A stretch of DNA of 64,000 bases from Chitinophaga pinensis (GTDB taxonomy: Bacteria > Bacteroidota > Bacteroidia > UKL13-3). The notes beneath the pieces were generated by a model. The model saw only the letters and a program-made list of their open reading frames with translations, searched no databases and was not told the origin of the DNA. Made by a program: the position numbers and the translations under genes. The stretch spans positions 248,001-312,000 of the forward strand of contig CAMBSD010000001.1 of assembly GCA_945870425.1 (NCBI GenBank), written 5' to 3'. Positions 47,461-57,075 of the stretch are shown here, one piece after another (within the stretch, counting starts at the first letter, position 1; each line of letters begins with the position of its first letter).

Positions 47461-48726
47461 ATGAAAAAGTGCCTATTAATATGGATTTTGTTTGTCTTAG
47501 CTAACCCAATATGGGCGCAAGTTATTAAGGTTGAAATTACCAAGAATGCCAATGGTAATTATCAATTGTTACGAGGCAATAATCCCTTTTATGTAAAAGG
47601 TGCAGGTGGAGATGTGCTTATGGATAAAACACTTTCTGCGGGAGGAAATTCTGTAAGACTTTGGGGTGCCGAAAATGCCCAGGCAGTGCTTGATGAAGCG
47701 CAGAAAAAAGGTTTAACTGTAATGCTCGGCCTATGGATGCCACCAGAACGACATGGTTTTGATTACAGTGATAAGTGGGCATGCCAAGATCAAGTTGAAC
47801 AATTTAAAAGTATTGTGAATAGGTTTAAGAATCACCCAGCATTATTATTATGGGGAGTGGGCAATGAAGTTGATTTAGAATATACAGATTTTTCTGTATG
47901 GAAAGCCGTACAAAATATTGCAGCTATGATTCATGAAGAGGACAAGAATCATCCAACATGTGTGGTTACTGCTGGTATTGATGCTCCTGAAGTTTCATTA
48001 ATCAAAGAGTATTGTCCTGATATCGATATCTTGGGTGTTAATACCTATGGTGATTTGCCAAGTTTACCAGAAAAAATTAGATTATTTGGATGGACTAAAC
48101 CATACTTAGTTACTGAGTGGGGACCAAATGGACATTGGGAGGTAGCCAAAACAAAATGGGGTGCAGCCATAGAACAAACCTCAACTGAAAAAGCCATTAC
48201 ATATAGAGAGAGGTATGTAAATTATATTCAAAATGATAGCAGCTTGTGTTTAGGTTCTTATGCCTTTTTATGGGGACAAAAGCAAGAAACCACACCTACA
48301 TGGTATGGTGTATTCGTTGATGGAAAACAAACAGAAGCTGTTAATGTGCTGCAAGAAGTTTGGAGTGGAACTGCTCCAAAAAATTGGGCTCCACAAATAG
48401 ATTCATTTCTTTTAAATAATACCTTACCATTTAAAAGTGTTGAATTAAAGAAAGGAGTAAAAACAAATGTTAAGCTTCATATCAATCATAAGGATATTTC
48501 AAGTCTTGGATTCAATTGGGAACTATTACCTGAAAGTGAATTCACTAAAAGTGGAGGTGATGTTGAGAAACGTCCTGATGCCATGCCTATCAGCATGAAA
48601 GGCGATAACAATGTGGGTTATAGTTTTAATGCACCTTATCAAAAAGGGGCCTATCGTTTATTCGTTTATATCATAGATAAACATGAACAAGTAGCTTGTG
48701 CTAATTTTCCGTTTTGGGTTAAGTAA
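47461..48726 (+). CDS. Clan GH-A glycosidase, family uncertain
   Basis: 421 residues; signal peptide to about PIWAQ. A TIM barrel shows the clan A pair: acid/base Glu136 in WGVGNEVD and nucleophile Glu219 in VTEWGPNG. It resembles the catalytic domain of GH2 but lacks the N-terminal sandwich domains, and a small C-terminal sandwich (about 330-421) ends it. GH2, GH5-like or GH158-type are all possible; a beta-glucan or beta-1,3/1,6-glucoside substrate is inferred from the operon only. Starts 9 bp after GH16 and is the last gene of the operon. Confidence 0.8.
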   Translation: MKKCLLIWILFVLANPIWAQVIKVEITKNANGNYQLLRGNNPFYVKGAGGDVLMDKTLSAGGNSVRLWGAENAQAVLDEAQKKGLTVMLGLWMPPERHGFDYSDKWACQDQVEQFKSIVNRFKNHPALLLWGVGNEVDLEYTDFSVWKAVQNIAAMIHEEDKNHPTCVVTAGIDAPEVSLIKEYCPDIDILGVNTYGDLPSLPEKIRLFGWTKPYLVTEWGPNGHWEVAKTKWGAAIEQTSTEKAITYRERYVNYIQNDSSLCLGSYAFLWGQKQETTPTWYGVFVDGKQTEAVNVLQEVWSGTAPKNWAPQIDSFLLNNTLPFKSVELKKGVKTNVKLHINHKDISSLGFNWELLPESEFTKSGGDVEKRPDAMPISMKGDNNVGYSFNAPYQKGAYRLFVYIIDKHEQVACANFPFWVK

Positions 48727-48904
48727 ATTTGATTAAATAACTGAATTTATTTCTATATACTTAACAGTACCTTTCCCCAGTTAATCTAGCTAATTCAATT
48801 TTTGCACTACATAGTTGAGATTCGTATTGCAACTTATTTAACAAAGCCCATGGAAAGATGGTTGATTCAAAGCATAAATTTAAAAATGTGGCTAATATTT
48901 TATT

Positions 48905-49135
48905 TTAGTTAATTAACCGACCAGTCGCCTTTATATGGCTTTCAACATTTCTAAGTTTAATTTGATAACTCTCCATTTTACTTAAAGCCATTTTATATCT
49001 TTCTTGTAAGTGTTTTTCAAATATACTAAACCAAGTTCGGTTTGTTTAAGACTGTAGGTAGAAACTCCAATCAGTGATCTTGTTTTAAGACCAGAAGAGA
49101 TGGGAACATTCAAACTAATATTTGCTAAGATAATT
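48905..49135 (-). pseudogene. Remnant of a TolC-like outer-membrane gene
   Basis: Conceptual minus-strand translation gives LANISLNVPISSGLKTRS, the TolC-family segment that precedes the helical coil, in one frame, and after a frame change near 49020 a helix-type tail LQERYKMALSKMESYQIKL ending in a stop at 48905-48907. Upstream bases have stops in frame. No intact ORF spans it. This reads as a decayed copy; the match is by eye only, so the assignment is tentative. Confidence 0.4.
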
Positions 49136-49243
49136 TAGGCGAAGGGAACTATATAGTTATGGTTGAATCCAATTAGAAGATTGCTAAACATCATGAACAA
49201 AAACAATAATAAAACCTTAAGTTTGACCCATTCGATTTAAAAA

Positions 49244-49729
49244 ATGATAAGCGAAAAAGAAATTTGGCAAGCTCTTGAAGTGGTGAAAGATCCTGAAATA
49301 CCCACCTTAAGTATGGTGGATATGGGCATTATCACGAAGGTTGAAATACGTGGTGAGAGCAATGTGTTTGTTGAGATGACCCCTACCTTTACAGGCTGTC
49401 CTGCTATCAAAATGATGGAAAATATGGTAGCTGATAGGTTGAAAGAAATAGGTATTGAAACAGTGGAAGTGAAAACTACTTTTGATACCCCATGGAATAG
49501 CAACAAACTAACTGAAAGAGGTTTGCTATGCTTAAAAAAACATGGACTTGCTCCTCCCCCAAAACACGAAGGTGAAATTACGAATGAGTTATTAGAAACC
49601 AGTGTTTGCCCTCATTGCGGAAGTAGTAATACTGAAATGAAAACGCCTTTTGGTCCAACGCTTTGCCGAAGCATGCATTATTGCAACAATTGCCTGCAAG
49701 CCTTTGAGCAATTTAAACCAGTGGTGTAG
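49244..49729 (+). CDS. paaD: Phenylacetyl-CoA epoxidase maturation protein PaaD
   Basis: 161 residues: MIP18-type N-terminal domain (VKDPEIPTLSMVDMGIITKV, then FTGCPAIKMMENMV) and C-terminal zinc ribbon (CPHCGSS, then CNNCLQAFE), the two-part arrangement of PaaD/PaaJ. It is thought to help assemble the iron-sulfur/diiron centres of the PaaABCE complex. It stands alone about 24 kb from paaABC; paaE is not in the window. It overlaps the 3' end of the convergent inositol-phosphatase gene by 17 bp. Confidence 0.9.
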   Translation: MISEKEIWQALEVVKDPEIPTLSMVDMGIITKVEIRGESNVFVEMTPTFTGCPAIKMMENMVADRLKEIGIETVEVKTTFDTPWNSNKLTERGLLCLKKHGLAPPPKHEGEITNELLETSVCPHCGSSNTEMKTPFGPTLCRSMHYCNNCLQAFEQFKPVV

Positions 49730-50516
49730 TAAAACTATCTTTTATCACAGCCATAAACTGAGGATATAAAGCCTTTGATGAACCAATAATACTCTTGCTA
49801 AAAATGGTATCCTCACTGCCATCAAAAGTGGTAACAATGCCACCTGCTTCTTCTATTAAACAAATGCCACCTGCAATATCCCAAGGGCTAAGACCATATT
49901 CAAAAAAGCCATCAAACCTACCACAAGCCGTATAAGCCAAATCAACTGCTGCACTGCCCATTCTGCGCATGCCTTGTGTTTGAGTCATCAAGTATTTTAA
50001 AGCCTTAATATATTCATCCATCACCTTAAAATCATAATAAGGAAAGCCCGTGGCTAATAATGACTTTTCTAATTCGGTGTTTTGCTTTACGGATATTCTT
50101 TGTCCATTTAGCCATGCACCTCCATTTTGCCAAGCATAAAACATCTCTTCTCTGTTCACTTCATAAACCACACCTAAAACAGGCTTGCCATTTCTTATCA
50201 AGCCTACACTTACACTAAAAACGGGTAGGGCATGAATAAAATTGGTGGTACCATCTAAGGGGTCAATCACCCACATCCATTCTTTTTGTTCGGTGGCGAT
50301 GGTTTGTTCTTCTGTAATAAAACCTGCTTCAGGAAAAATATTCTTTAAACCAGCTACTAAAATCTCTTCAGCTGTTTTGTCAACATAACTTACCAATTGA
50401 TTGAAGCTCTTTACTTCAACTACATCTGCATTAAAACTCTCTCTTTCTTTTTTGATAAATAGACCCGCTTCTTTTGCAATGGCGCAAGTTTTAGAACAAA
50501 TACTTTCTAGATTCAT
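49713..50516 (-). CDS. Inositol monophosphatase family protein
   Basis: Mg-dependent sugar-phosphate phosphatase of the SuhB/IMPase family (also may act on PAP or FBP). 267 residues; metal motifs EEQTI and DPLDGTTNFIHALP near residues 84-98, and WDIAGGICLIEEAGG near the C-terminus, are intact. Specificity cannot be judged. Convergent with paaD. Confidence 0.9.
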   Translation of the reverse strand: MNLESICSKTCAIAKEAGLFIKKERESFNADVVEVKSFNQLVSYVDKTAEEILVAGLKNIFPEAGFITEEQTIATEQKEWMWVIDPLDGTTNFIHALPVFSVSVGLIRNGKPVLGVVYEVNREEMFYAWQNGGAWLNGQRISVKQNTELEKSLLATGFPYYDFKVMDEYIKALKYLMTQTQGMRRMGSAAVDLAYTACGRFDGFFEYGLSPWDIAGGICLIEEAGGIVTTFDGSEDTIFSKSIIGSSKALYPQFMAVIKDSFTTPLV

Positions 50517-50629
50517 AAGACAAGGATAAGCAAAATCATCAAAAGTTGAGAACTTATCTTCGTCACAATTTATACCGAGACTATTGGAAAATAAAACAAA
50601 TTCCTATTTTGCATAAAAGAAACTACCTC

Positions 50630-52336
50630 ATGAAAAATAAAATTTCTCAATTCTTAAAAGCCTGCATTTTCTTTTGCTTCATGTCAATATTGAGTTTTAC
50701 TTCCTATGCAAGTCACATAACTGGGGGTGAAATGAGTTACCAATGTCTTGGTGGTAATGTATATAAACTATCATTCAAAGTATACAGAGATTGCCAAGGA
50801 ATCCCTATATGCATGTGTCCAGGAATGAATGGATGCACCTTAACAAACATTCAAGTAACTGGACTAGATGCAGGCTGTGGTAATATGCCAACAAGCATCA
50901 CCATGAAAATTGACTCAAATACTGTTAGCGGTTATGATGTGGTGCAACTATGCAGAGGCACTAAAACCATTTGTACCAATTGTGGAACTCGAAGTCCGGG
51001 CAGTATGTATGGAGGATTAGAAGTATACACATTTACAGGTAGGGTAGACTTATCACAAATCACAACAACAAGCTGCTGCAATATTGCGGTAGGCTGGACC
51101 GAATGTTGCAGAAATGCCGCGAATACCAATTTGCAAAATCCTTCAAGTTTGTCATATTACATAGGAGCCACCATAAACCGATGTGCTGAACCTTGTAACA
51201 ATGCACCTATATTCATGAATAAACCCATTATTATGTTGTGTGCAGGACAGGAATTCGCTTACAATATGGGTGCATACGACCCTGATGGAGATTCTTTGAG
51301 TTATGCCTTTGGCAAGTCAATGATTTCTGCAAATACCCCTGCTCCATACAAAGCACCTTACAGTTATGATTCTATTCCTTTTCCATTCCTTGGTCAACCC
51401 AATGCGAATTTACCTCCACCTTATGGTATTCACCTTAATGCAAATACTGGAGATTTAATTTTCACTCCAATAGGTAGCTTTGTTTCAAATCTTGTTATCG
51501 AGGTTACACAATGGAGATTCCGACCCAATGGAACTGCCTATAAAGTAGGCACAACAAACAGGGAAATTCAATTCTTATCAAAAAATGATTGCCCTCCAAA
51601 TGATCCCCCTAAATTTATTACCTATACCGAGCAGGGCGATTTAATTAGCAATACCCAAGTAATAAATCCTAAACCAACTCCTATTCCTACCAATTATATT
51701 CCAAAAACAAATTGGGCATTTAATGTTAATGAAAACAAGTGCTTTTTTATTGAGGCTTTGGATGGTGTTGAAGTAACTGATACAACTGACCTTGCTATAT
51801 TAATTCCACCTAGTTTTAGCAATGCTACCAATGGCATTGCCACGATTGAACCTACCTATCCAAGGCTTACATACATGGATAGCGATGAACACATAGGAAT
51901 ACAAAAATTCGATAGATGGAAGTTTTGTTGGACTCCCACTATGGATGCCTTCAACAATGCCCACAAAAGACCATATTTCATTACGGTTGAAGCAAAAGAT
52001 AGGTCTTGCCCTGTTCCAGCCCGCACTGCAAGGTCATTCGCCATTTGGGTTCATTCATCCACCGATTCCACCTCATCCATTGAAGACTTGAACGCTGAAA
52101 ATATTAAACTATATCCTAACCCAAGTAATAGTCAAAGTTTGTTGGAATTGAAAGAAATAGCCAACTGGAAAATAGATATCAGCGATGTGAATGGCAAACA
52201 GCTAAGAAGTTACAAAACCTTTAAAGGTAAAGAGCTAAACATCCTAAAAGATGAATTAAAAACAGGATTGTACATGGTATCAGTCAAAAACTTGGATAGC
52301 AACCAATCTGTTGTATTGAAACTTATGTTTGAATAG
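50630..52336 (+). CDS. Secreted T9SS-type protein of gliding-associated type
   Basis: 568 residues from the ATG at 50630 (the longer frame from 50546 adds a leader outside the signal peptide). Signal peptide ends near TSYA; the mature start SHITGGEMSYQCLGGNVYKL is the recurrent N-terminus of a Bacteroidota surface family. Many cysteines in the first 170 residues (CQGIPICMCPGMNGC, CNNAP) suggest disulfides. A C-terminal T9SS sorting domain begins near IKLYPNPSNS. Catalytic function is not apparent. Confidence 0.77.
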   Translation: MKNKISQFLKACIFFCFMSILSFTSYASHITGGEMSYQCLGGNVYKLSFKVYRDCQGIPICMCPGMNGCTLTNIQVTGLDAGCGNMPTSITMKIDSNTVSGYDVVQLCRGTKTICTNCGTRSPGSMYGGLEVYTFTGRVDLSQITTTSCCNIAVGWTECCRNAANTNLQNPSSLSYYIGATINRCAEPCNNAPIFMNKPIIMLCAGQEFAYNMGAYDPDGDSLSYAFGKSMISANTPAPYKAPYSYDSIPFPFLGQPNANLPPPYGIHLNANTGDLIFTPIGSFVSNLVIEVTQWRFRPNGTAYKVGTTNREIQFLSKNDCPPNDPPKFITYTEQGDLISNTQVINPKPTPIPTNYIPKTNWAFNVNENKCFFIEALDGVEVTDTTDLAILIPPSFSNATNGIATIEPTYPRLTYMDSDEHIGIQKFDRWKFCWTPTMDAFNNAHKRPYFITVEAKDRSCPVPARTARSFAIWVHSSTDSTSSIEDLNAENIKLYPNPSNSQSLLELKEIANWKIDISDVNGKQLRSYKTFKGKELNILKDELKTGLYMVSVKNLDSNQSVVLKLMFE

Positions 52337-52450
52337 TTGTCAGAAATCCTTTGAAAAATATTTAGATCTCAAGCAAGTTCCTGTTTTACAATACTATTAT
52401 TCCTGCTTTTTTGTTTATGCAGTTTTAGTTAGGTTTGCGCCACTAAAATT

Positions 52451-53992
52451 ATGACACAAGACAGAAGAGTTAGGGTACGATTTGCACCTAGTCCTACAGG
52501 GGCTTTGCACATTGGTGGGGTGCGTACGGCTTTGTACAATTATTTATTTGCTAAAAAACACGGAGGAGATTTTGTCCTTCGTATCGAAGATACCGACCAA
52601 ACTAGATTTGTGCCCGGTGCTGAAGAATATATTATTGAGAGTTTGAAATGGTTGGGCATTGAACCCAATGAGGGTGTTGGTTTTGGAGAGGGTCCTCATG
52701 CCCCTTATCGCCAAAGTGATAGAAAGCCTATGTATAGGCAATTTGCTGAGCAATTGATTGCTGCTGGCTATGCATACTATGCATTTGATACAGCTGAAGA
52801 TTTAGAAGCCATGCGCGAAAGGCTTAAAGCCTCAAACGTGGATGCTAAATATGATGGCATCACACGCTCTGCCATGAAAAACAGCTTGACCCTTCCTGAA
52901 GATGAGGTAAAAAGAAAGCTTGAAAATGGCGATCCTTATGTAATCCGTATCAAACTACCACGCAAAGAGGAAGTAAAATTTCATGATGAAATTCGCGGTT
53001 GGATTATTGTAAATACCAGCCAAATGGATGATAAGGTATTGTTTAAATCAGACGGAATGCCAACTTATCATTTGGCCAATGTAGTGGATGATTGGGATAT
53101 GAAAACCACCCACGTTATTCGTGGTGAGGAGTGGTTGCCATCAGCACCTTTGCATGTTTTGCTATACAGATATTTAGGTTGGGAAGATGTGATGCCAAAG
53201 TTTGCTCACCTTCCACTATTGTTAAAACCTGATGGTACTGGAAAATTAAGCAAACGTGATGGTGATAGATTGGGTTTCCCTGTGTTTCCATTGGATTGGG
53301 AAGACCCAAAAACAGGCGAAAAATCAAGTGGCTACAAGCAAGCAGGATACTTGCCTGAAGCAGTTGTAAACTTATTGGCCTTTTTAGGCTGGAACCCTGG
53401 TACTCACCAAGAGTTGTTTAGTTTGGAAGAATTGATAGCAGCATTCACACTTGAGCGAGTAGGGAAGCATGGTGCCAAATTCGACCAAAACAAAGCAAAA
53501 TGGTATAACCAACAATATGTACGTAAGGTTGACAATCATTTATTGGCACCTTCTCTAAAAGCAGCTTTGGCACTAAATGTCCCTGAAGCAACTTTTAGTG
53601 ATGAATACATTGAGAAAGTTTGTGGTATTGTGAAGGAAAAAATAAGTTTCGTTAAAGAACTTTGGGACTATAGCAATTACTTTTTTATTGAACCTGCAAA
53701 CTATGATGAAGGCGTAATAAAAAAACGTTATAACGAGAAAGTACCTCAATTGTTGAGTGATTTGATTGAAGCTTTTTCTGCATTAGCAGAGTTTAGCCAT
53801 AGCAATACCGAAGCAGCCTACAATGCTGTTTTAGCCAAAAACGAAGTAGCGAGCAAAGACTTTTTACAATTATTTAGGGTTTGCTTAAGTGGTGTTGCAG
53901 GTGGGCCTCCTATTTTTGAAATGGTAGAAATTTTTGGAAAAGACAAAACCATACAGCATTTAAACAAAGCCTCAGCAAGCATTAAAGGATAA
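52451..53992 (+). CDS. gltX: Glutamyl-tRNA synthetase
   Basis: Class I synthetase: HIGH-type motif [14 protein letters not shown] (residues 14-26) and KLSKRDG (264-270), 513 residues. Its stop lies 5 bp before the B12-binding gene, so they are probably co-transcribed. Confidence 0.96.
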   Translation: MTQDRRVRVRFAPSPTGALHIGGVRTALYNYLFAKKHGGDFVLRIEDTDQTRFVPGAEEYIIESLKWLGIEPNEGVGFGEGPHAPYRQSDRKPMYRQFAEQLIAAGYAYYAFDTAEDLEAMRERLKASNVDAKYDGITRSAMKNSLTLPEDEVKRKLENGDPYVIRIKLPRKEEVKFHDEIRGWIIVNTSQMDDKVLFKSDGMPTYHLANVVDDWDMKTTHVIRGEEWLPSAPLHVLLYRYLGWEDVMPKFAHLPLLLKPDGTGKLSKRDGDRLGFPVFPLDWEDPKTGEKSSGYKQAGYLPEAVVNLLAFLGWNPGTHQELFSLEELIAAFTLERVGKHGAKFDQNKAKWYNQQYVRKVDNHLLAPSLKAALALNVPEATFSDEYIEKVCGIVKEKISFVKELWDYSNYFFIEPANYDEGVIKKRYNEKVPQLLSDLIEAFSALAEFSHSNTEAAYNAVLAKNEVASKDFLQLFRVCLSGVAGGPPIFEMVEIFGKDKTIQHLNKASASIKG

Positions 53993-53997
53993 GCATT

Positions 53998-54405
53998 ATG
54001 AACAGACCCATTAGAGTATTGGTAGCCAAAGTAGGACTAGACGGGCACGACCGTGGAGCCAAAGTGATAGCTACAGCCTTGCGTGATGCAGGTATGGAGG
54101 TAATATATACAGGCTTGCGCCAAACACCCGACATGGTGGTGCAAGCGGCCTTGCAAGAAGATGTAGATGTAATAGGTGTGAGTATACTTTCGGGTGCGCA
54201 CAACACCGTATTTGCAAAGTTGAAAGAGCTAATGAATAAAGAAGGAATGACTGATGTATTATTAACAGGCGGTGGTATTATTCCTAATGAAGACATTACA
54301 ACCCTAAACGAAATAGGTGTAGGCAAAATATTTACCCCTGGAACCAACACGTCTGATATAGCTGCCTATATCAAAACTTGGGTGGCCGAGCATAGGGATT
54401 TTTAA
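53998..54405 (+). CDS. Cobalamin-binding domain protein (mutase small subunit-like)
   Basis: 135 residues with the B12-binding motif LDGHDRG (D15-x-H17-x-x-G20) and the conserved [13 protein letters not shown] and TGGGIIP segments; it matches the C-terminal domain of methylmalonyl-CoA mutase made as a free subunit. The catalytic large subunit must be elsewhere. Starts 5 bp after gltX, an accidental-looking neighbour. Mutase-type rearrangement of (iso)butyryl- or methylmalonyl-CoA is the likely role, and an acyl-CoA carboxylase subunit at 61104 would fit propionate metabolism. Confidence 0.88.
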   Translation: MNRPIRVLVAKVGLDGHDRGAKVIATALRDAGMEVIYTGLRQTPDMVVQAALQEDVDVIGVSILSGAHNTVFAKLKELMNKEGMTDVLLTGGGIIPNEDITTLNEIGVGKIFTPGTNTSDIAAYIKTWVAEHRDF

Positions 54406-54430
54406 GGGTTTGGTCAGCTTCATAGTCAGA

Positions 54431-54847
54431 TTATCCCAACTTCATCTTCACATGTTCAATATCGGCTTCCCAAAAATGCTCGCCTACTTCGGTAAATCCA
54501 TGCTTGGCATATAGCCCTTTAGCTGTTAATTGAGCGTGTAGGTATATCAATTTATCATTTTCGGGCAAATCGGCTATGACAGTTTTGAGAAGCGTAGAAG
54601 CTACACCTTTATTCCTAAACTCTTCTAGCACAGCAAAGCGCTCCAATTTGTATCCATTATCCGTTTTTCGCCAACGGGCAGTGCCAGCGGCTACACCATC
54701 GTAGAGGGCTAAAAAATGGATGGATTCGTCTTCATACTCCCACTCTATTTCTTCGGCACAATTTTGCCCAATTACAAAAACCACTTTGCGAATGGCCCAT
54801 GCGGTTTCTAGGTCTTTTTGATTTGATATTTTGATTACTTGCAACAT
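54431..54847 (-). CDS. GNAT acetyltransferase
   Basis: 138 residues with the acetyl-CoA motif: VLEEFRNKGVASTLLKTVI (R/Q-x-x-G-x-G/A variant). ElaA/YjdJ-like in shape, substrate unknown. It sits convergent with the B12-binding gene, 25 bp away. Confidence 0.85.
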   Translation of the reverse strand: MLQVIKISNQKDLETAWAIRKVVFVIGQNCAEEIEWEYEDESIHFLALYDGVAAGTARWRKTDNGYKLERFAVLEEFRNKGVASTLLKTVIADLPENDKLIYLHAQLTAKGLYAKHGFTEVGEHFWEADIEHVKMKLG

Positions 54848-54942
54848 GAAGCAAACATAAGCAGTTATTTACAAACTAAGAAAATTCATAAATACTTCTC
54901 ACTTTGCCAAAAAAGTGTAAGTTTGTCGAAACTTTTATAATT

Positions 54943-56007
54943 ATGAATTCAGCCACTTCAAAAACAGCAGAACTTTTAGGCGACAAAGCCGAATCATTAT
55001 TAAATCACGAATGTAAGACCATCTCAAAAAGCAGTTTACACTTACCTGGTTCTGACTTTATTGACAGGGTTTTTATAGGTACAAACCGTTCACCACAAGT
55101 ATTAAGAAGTCTTGGCGCTTTATATGGTACTGGCCGTTTGGCTAATACAGGTTATGTTTCAATTCTTCCTGTTGATCAAGGAATTGAGCATTCAGCAGGT
55201 GCTTCATTTGCACCAAATCCTGCTTATTTCGATCCTGAAAATATCATTAAATTGGCTATTGAAGGTGGTTGTAATGCAGTGGCATCAACCTATGGTGTCT
55301 TGGCAGCTTGCTCACGCAAATATGCTCACAAAATACCTTTCATTGTAAAAATCAATCACAACGAATTCATATCTTTCCCTAACAAATTTGACCAAATCAT
55401 GTTTGGTTCAGTGGATGAGGCTTGGAACTTAGGTGCCACTGCAGTGGGTGCAACCATCTATTTTGGTTCTGAAGAGTCGGGCCGTCAAATCCAAGAAGTT
55501 GCAGCTGCTTTCGAGCGTGCTCACGAATTGGGGATGGCTACCATCTTATGGTGCTACTTGCGTAACAATGCTTTCAAAAAAGACGGTGTTGATTACCATA
55601 CTGCTGCTGACTTAACAGCACAAGCTAACCACTTAGGTGTAACCATCCAAGCGGATATCATCAAACAAAAATTACCTACCAACAATGGTGGTTATACCGC
55701 TGTTAACTTTGGTAAAACACACGATAAAGTGTACACTGAACTTTCATCAAATCACCCAATTGATTTAGCTCGATACCAAGTAGCCAATTGCTATATGGGT
55801 CGCCAAGGCTTAATCAACTCAGGTGGAGAGAGCAAAGGTGCTAGCGATATGTCGGAAGCAGTAATGACAGCAGTAATCAACAAGCGTGCTGGTGGTCAAG
55901 GTTTGATATCTGGCCGTAAAGCATTCCAAAAACCAATAAACGATGGTGTAGCATTATTAAACGCTATCCAAGACGTTTATTTAGATAATTCGATAACAAT
56001 TGCATAA
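54943..56007 (+). CDS. fbaB: Class I fructose-bisphosphate aldolase
   Basis: 355 residues from the ATG at 54943; a TTG at 54904 adds a non-conserved leader. DhnA/FbaB-type class I aldolase: [28 protein letters not shown] (Schiff-base lysine region) and [13 protein letters not shown]. The glycolytic/gluconeogenic enzyme needs no metal. A long hairpin follows at 56029. Confidence 0.92.
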   Translation: MNSATSKTAELLGDKAESLLNHECKTISKSSLHLPGSDFIDRVFIGTNRSPQVLRSLGALYGTGRLANTGYVSILPVDQGIEHSAGASFAPNPAYFDPENIIKLAIEGGCNAVASTYGVLAACSRKYAHKIPFIVKINHNEFISFPNKFDQIMFGSVDEAWNLGATAVGATIYFGSEESGRQIQEVAAAFERAHELGMATILWCYLRNNAFKKDGVDYHTAADLTAQANHLGVTIQADIIKQKLPTNNGGYTAVNFGKTHDKVYTELSSNHPIDLARYQVANCYMGRQGLINSGGESKGASDMSEAVMTAVINKRAGGQGLISGRKAFQKPINDGVALLNAIQDVYLDNSITIA

Positions 56008-56028
56008 AATTATGTAAATGCATTTATA

Positions 56029-56070
56029 TGTGAATGTGTGTATTGATTCTATCATACACACATTTTCACA
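56029..56070 (+). terminator. Hairpin after fbaB
   Basis: TGTGTGTAT/ATACACACA (9 bp) extended by TGTG/CACA with a small bulge; loop of ten bases. No T-tract, so a factor-assisted end or mRNA 3' protection is also possible. Confidence 0.5.
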
Positions 56071-56087
56071 TTTATAGATAAAATAAA

Positions 56088-56972
56088 ATGAGTTGGTTTA
56101 AACGAAAAATAGAGGGAATCACAACATCTACATCCGACAAGAAATCGGTGCCTGACGGCTTGTGGCATAAATGTCCACGATGCAAAAAGGCCATATTATC
56201 TTCGGATCATGCGGCTAACCAATATGTTTGCATCAGTTGTAATTACCACGATAAAATAGGCTCTTTAGAGTATTTCCAAATCCTTTTTGGTGACGGAAAC
56301 TATACCAAGCTGTTTGCAAACATTACACCTACCGATCCTCTTAAATTCACTGATACCAAAGCCTACAAAGTAAGGTTAGAAGAAAGTCAGAAAAAAAGCG
56401 GTATGACCGATGCCATGAGAGTGGCGGTGGGTAATATTGACGAAGACATTAAATTGGTGGTGGCATGTATGGACTTTGGTTTTATTGGTGGTAGTATGGG
56501 TAGTGTGATGGGTGAAAAAATAGCTCGTGCTATCGACTATGGAAGAGAGCATAAAATACCCGTAATGGTGGTATCAAAAAGCGGTGGGGCACGTATGATG
56601 GAAGCGGCCTTTAGCTTAATGCAAATGGCTAAAACCTCTGCTAAGTTAGCCCTTTTGGCTCAAGCTGGAGTTCCTTATATTTCATTATTAACCGACCCAA
56701 CTACAGGTGGTGTAACGGCTAGTTTTGCTATGTTGGGTGATGTAAACATTGCCGAGCCTGAAGCATTAATTGGCTTTGCTGGTCCGCGTGTTATCAAAGA
56801 GACAATAGGTAAGGATTTACCTAAAGGATTCCAAAGCTCTGAGTTTTTATTAGAGCATGGTTTTGTGGACTTGATTGTACCTAGAACCGAATTAAGAAGC
56901 AAATTAAGCGAGCTTCTTCATATATTGGCAGATTTGCCCATAAGAATCAAAGAAGTAGCCGCGCAAGCATAA
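56088..56972 (+). CDS. accD: Acetyl-CoA carboxylase carboxyltransferase subunit beta
   Basis: 294 residues. N-terminal zinc ribbon with Cys29, Cys32, Cys48 and Cys51, then the crotonase-fold carboxyltransferase domain (SKSGGARMMEAAFSLMQMAK, PTTGGVTASFA). Works with AccA to make malonyl-CoA. Alone here; accA is elsewhere. A strong terminator at 57035 separates it from ctpA. Confidence 0.95.
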   Translation: MSWFKRKIEGITTSTSDKKSVPDGLWHKCPRCKKAILSSDHAANQYVCISCNYHDKIGSLEYFQILFGDGNYTKLFANITPTDPLKFTDTKAYKVRLEESQKKSGMTDAMRVAVGNIDEDIKLVVACMDFGFIGGSMGSVMGEKIARAIDYGREHKIPVMVVSKSGGARMMEAAFSLMQMAKTSAKLALLAQAGVPYISLLTDPTTGGVTASFAMLGDVNIAEPEALIGFAGPRVIKETIGKDLPKGFQSSEFLLEHGFVDLIVPRTELRSKLSELLHILADLPIRIKEVAAQA

Positions 56973-57033
56973 TTAGATAACCCTGCTAATTTTTGTAGTG
57001 CTTTTTATTGTTAGCAATATAAAACGATTAAAA

Positions 57034-57059
57034 GGGGACTCAATTGAGTCCCTATTTAA
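57034..57059. terminator. Bidirectional terminator between accD and ctpA
   Basis: GGGACTCA/TGAGTCCC perfect 8-bp stem around AT at 57035-57052, with A-rich upstream and a partial T-run downstream; convergent genes on each side. Confidence 0.75.
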
Positions 57060-57075
57060 TGAATAGCTATTCTCA

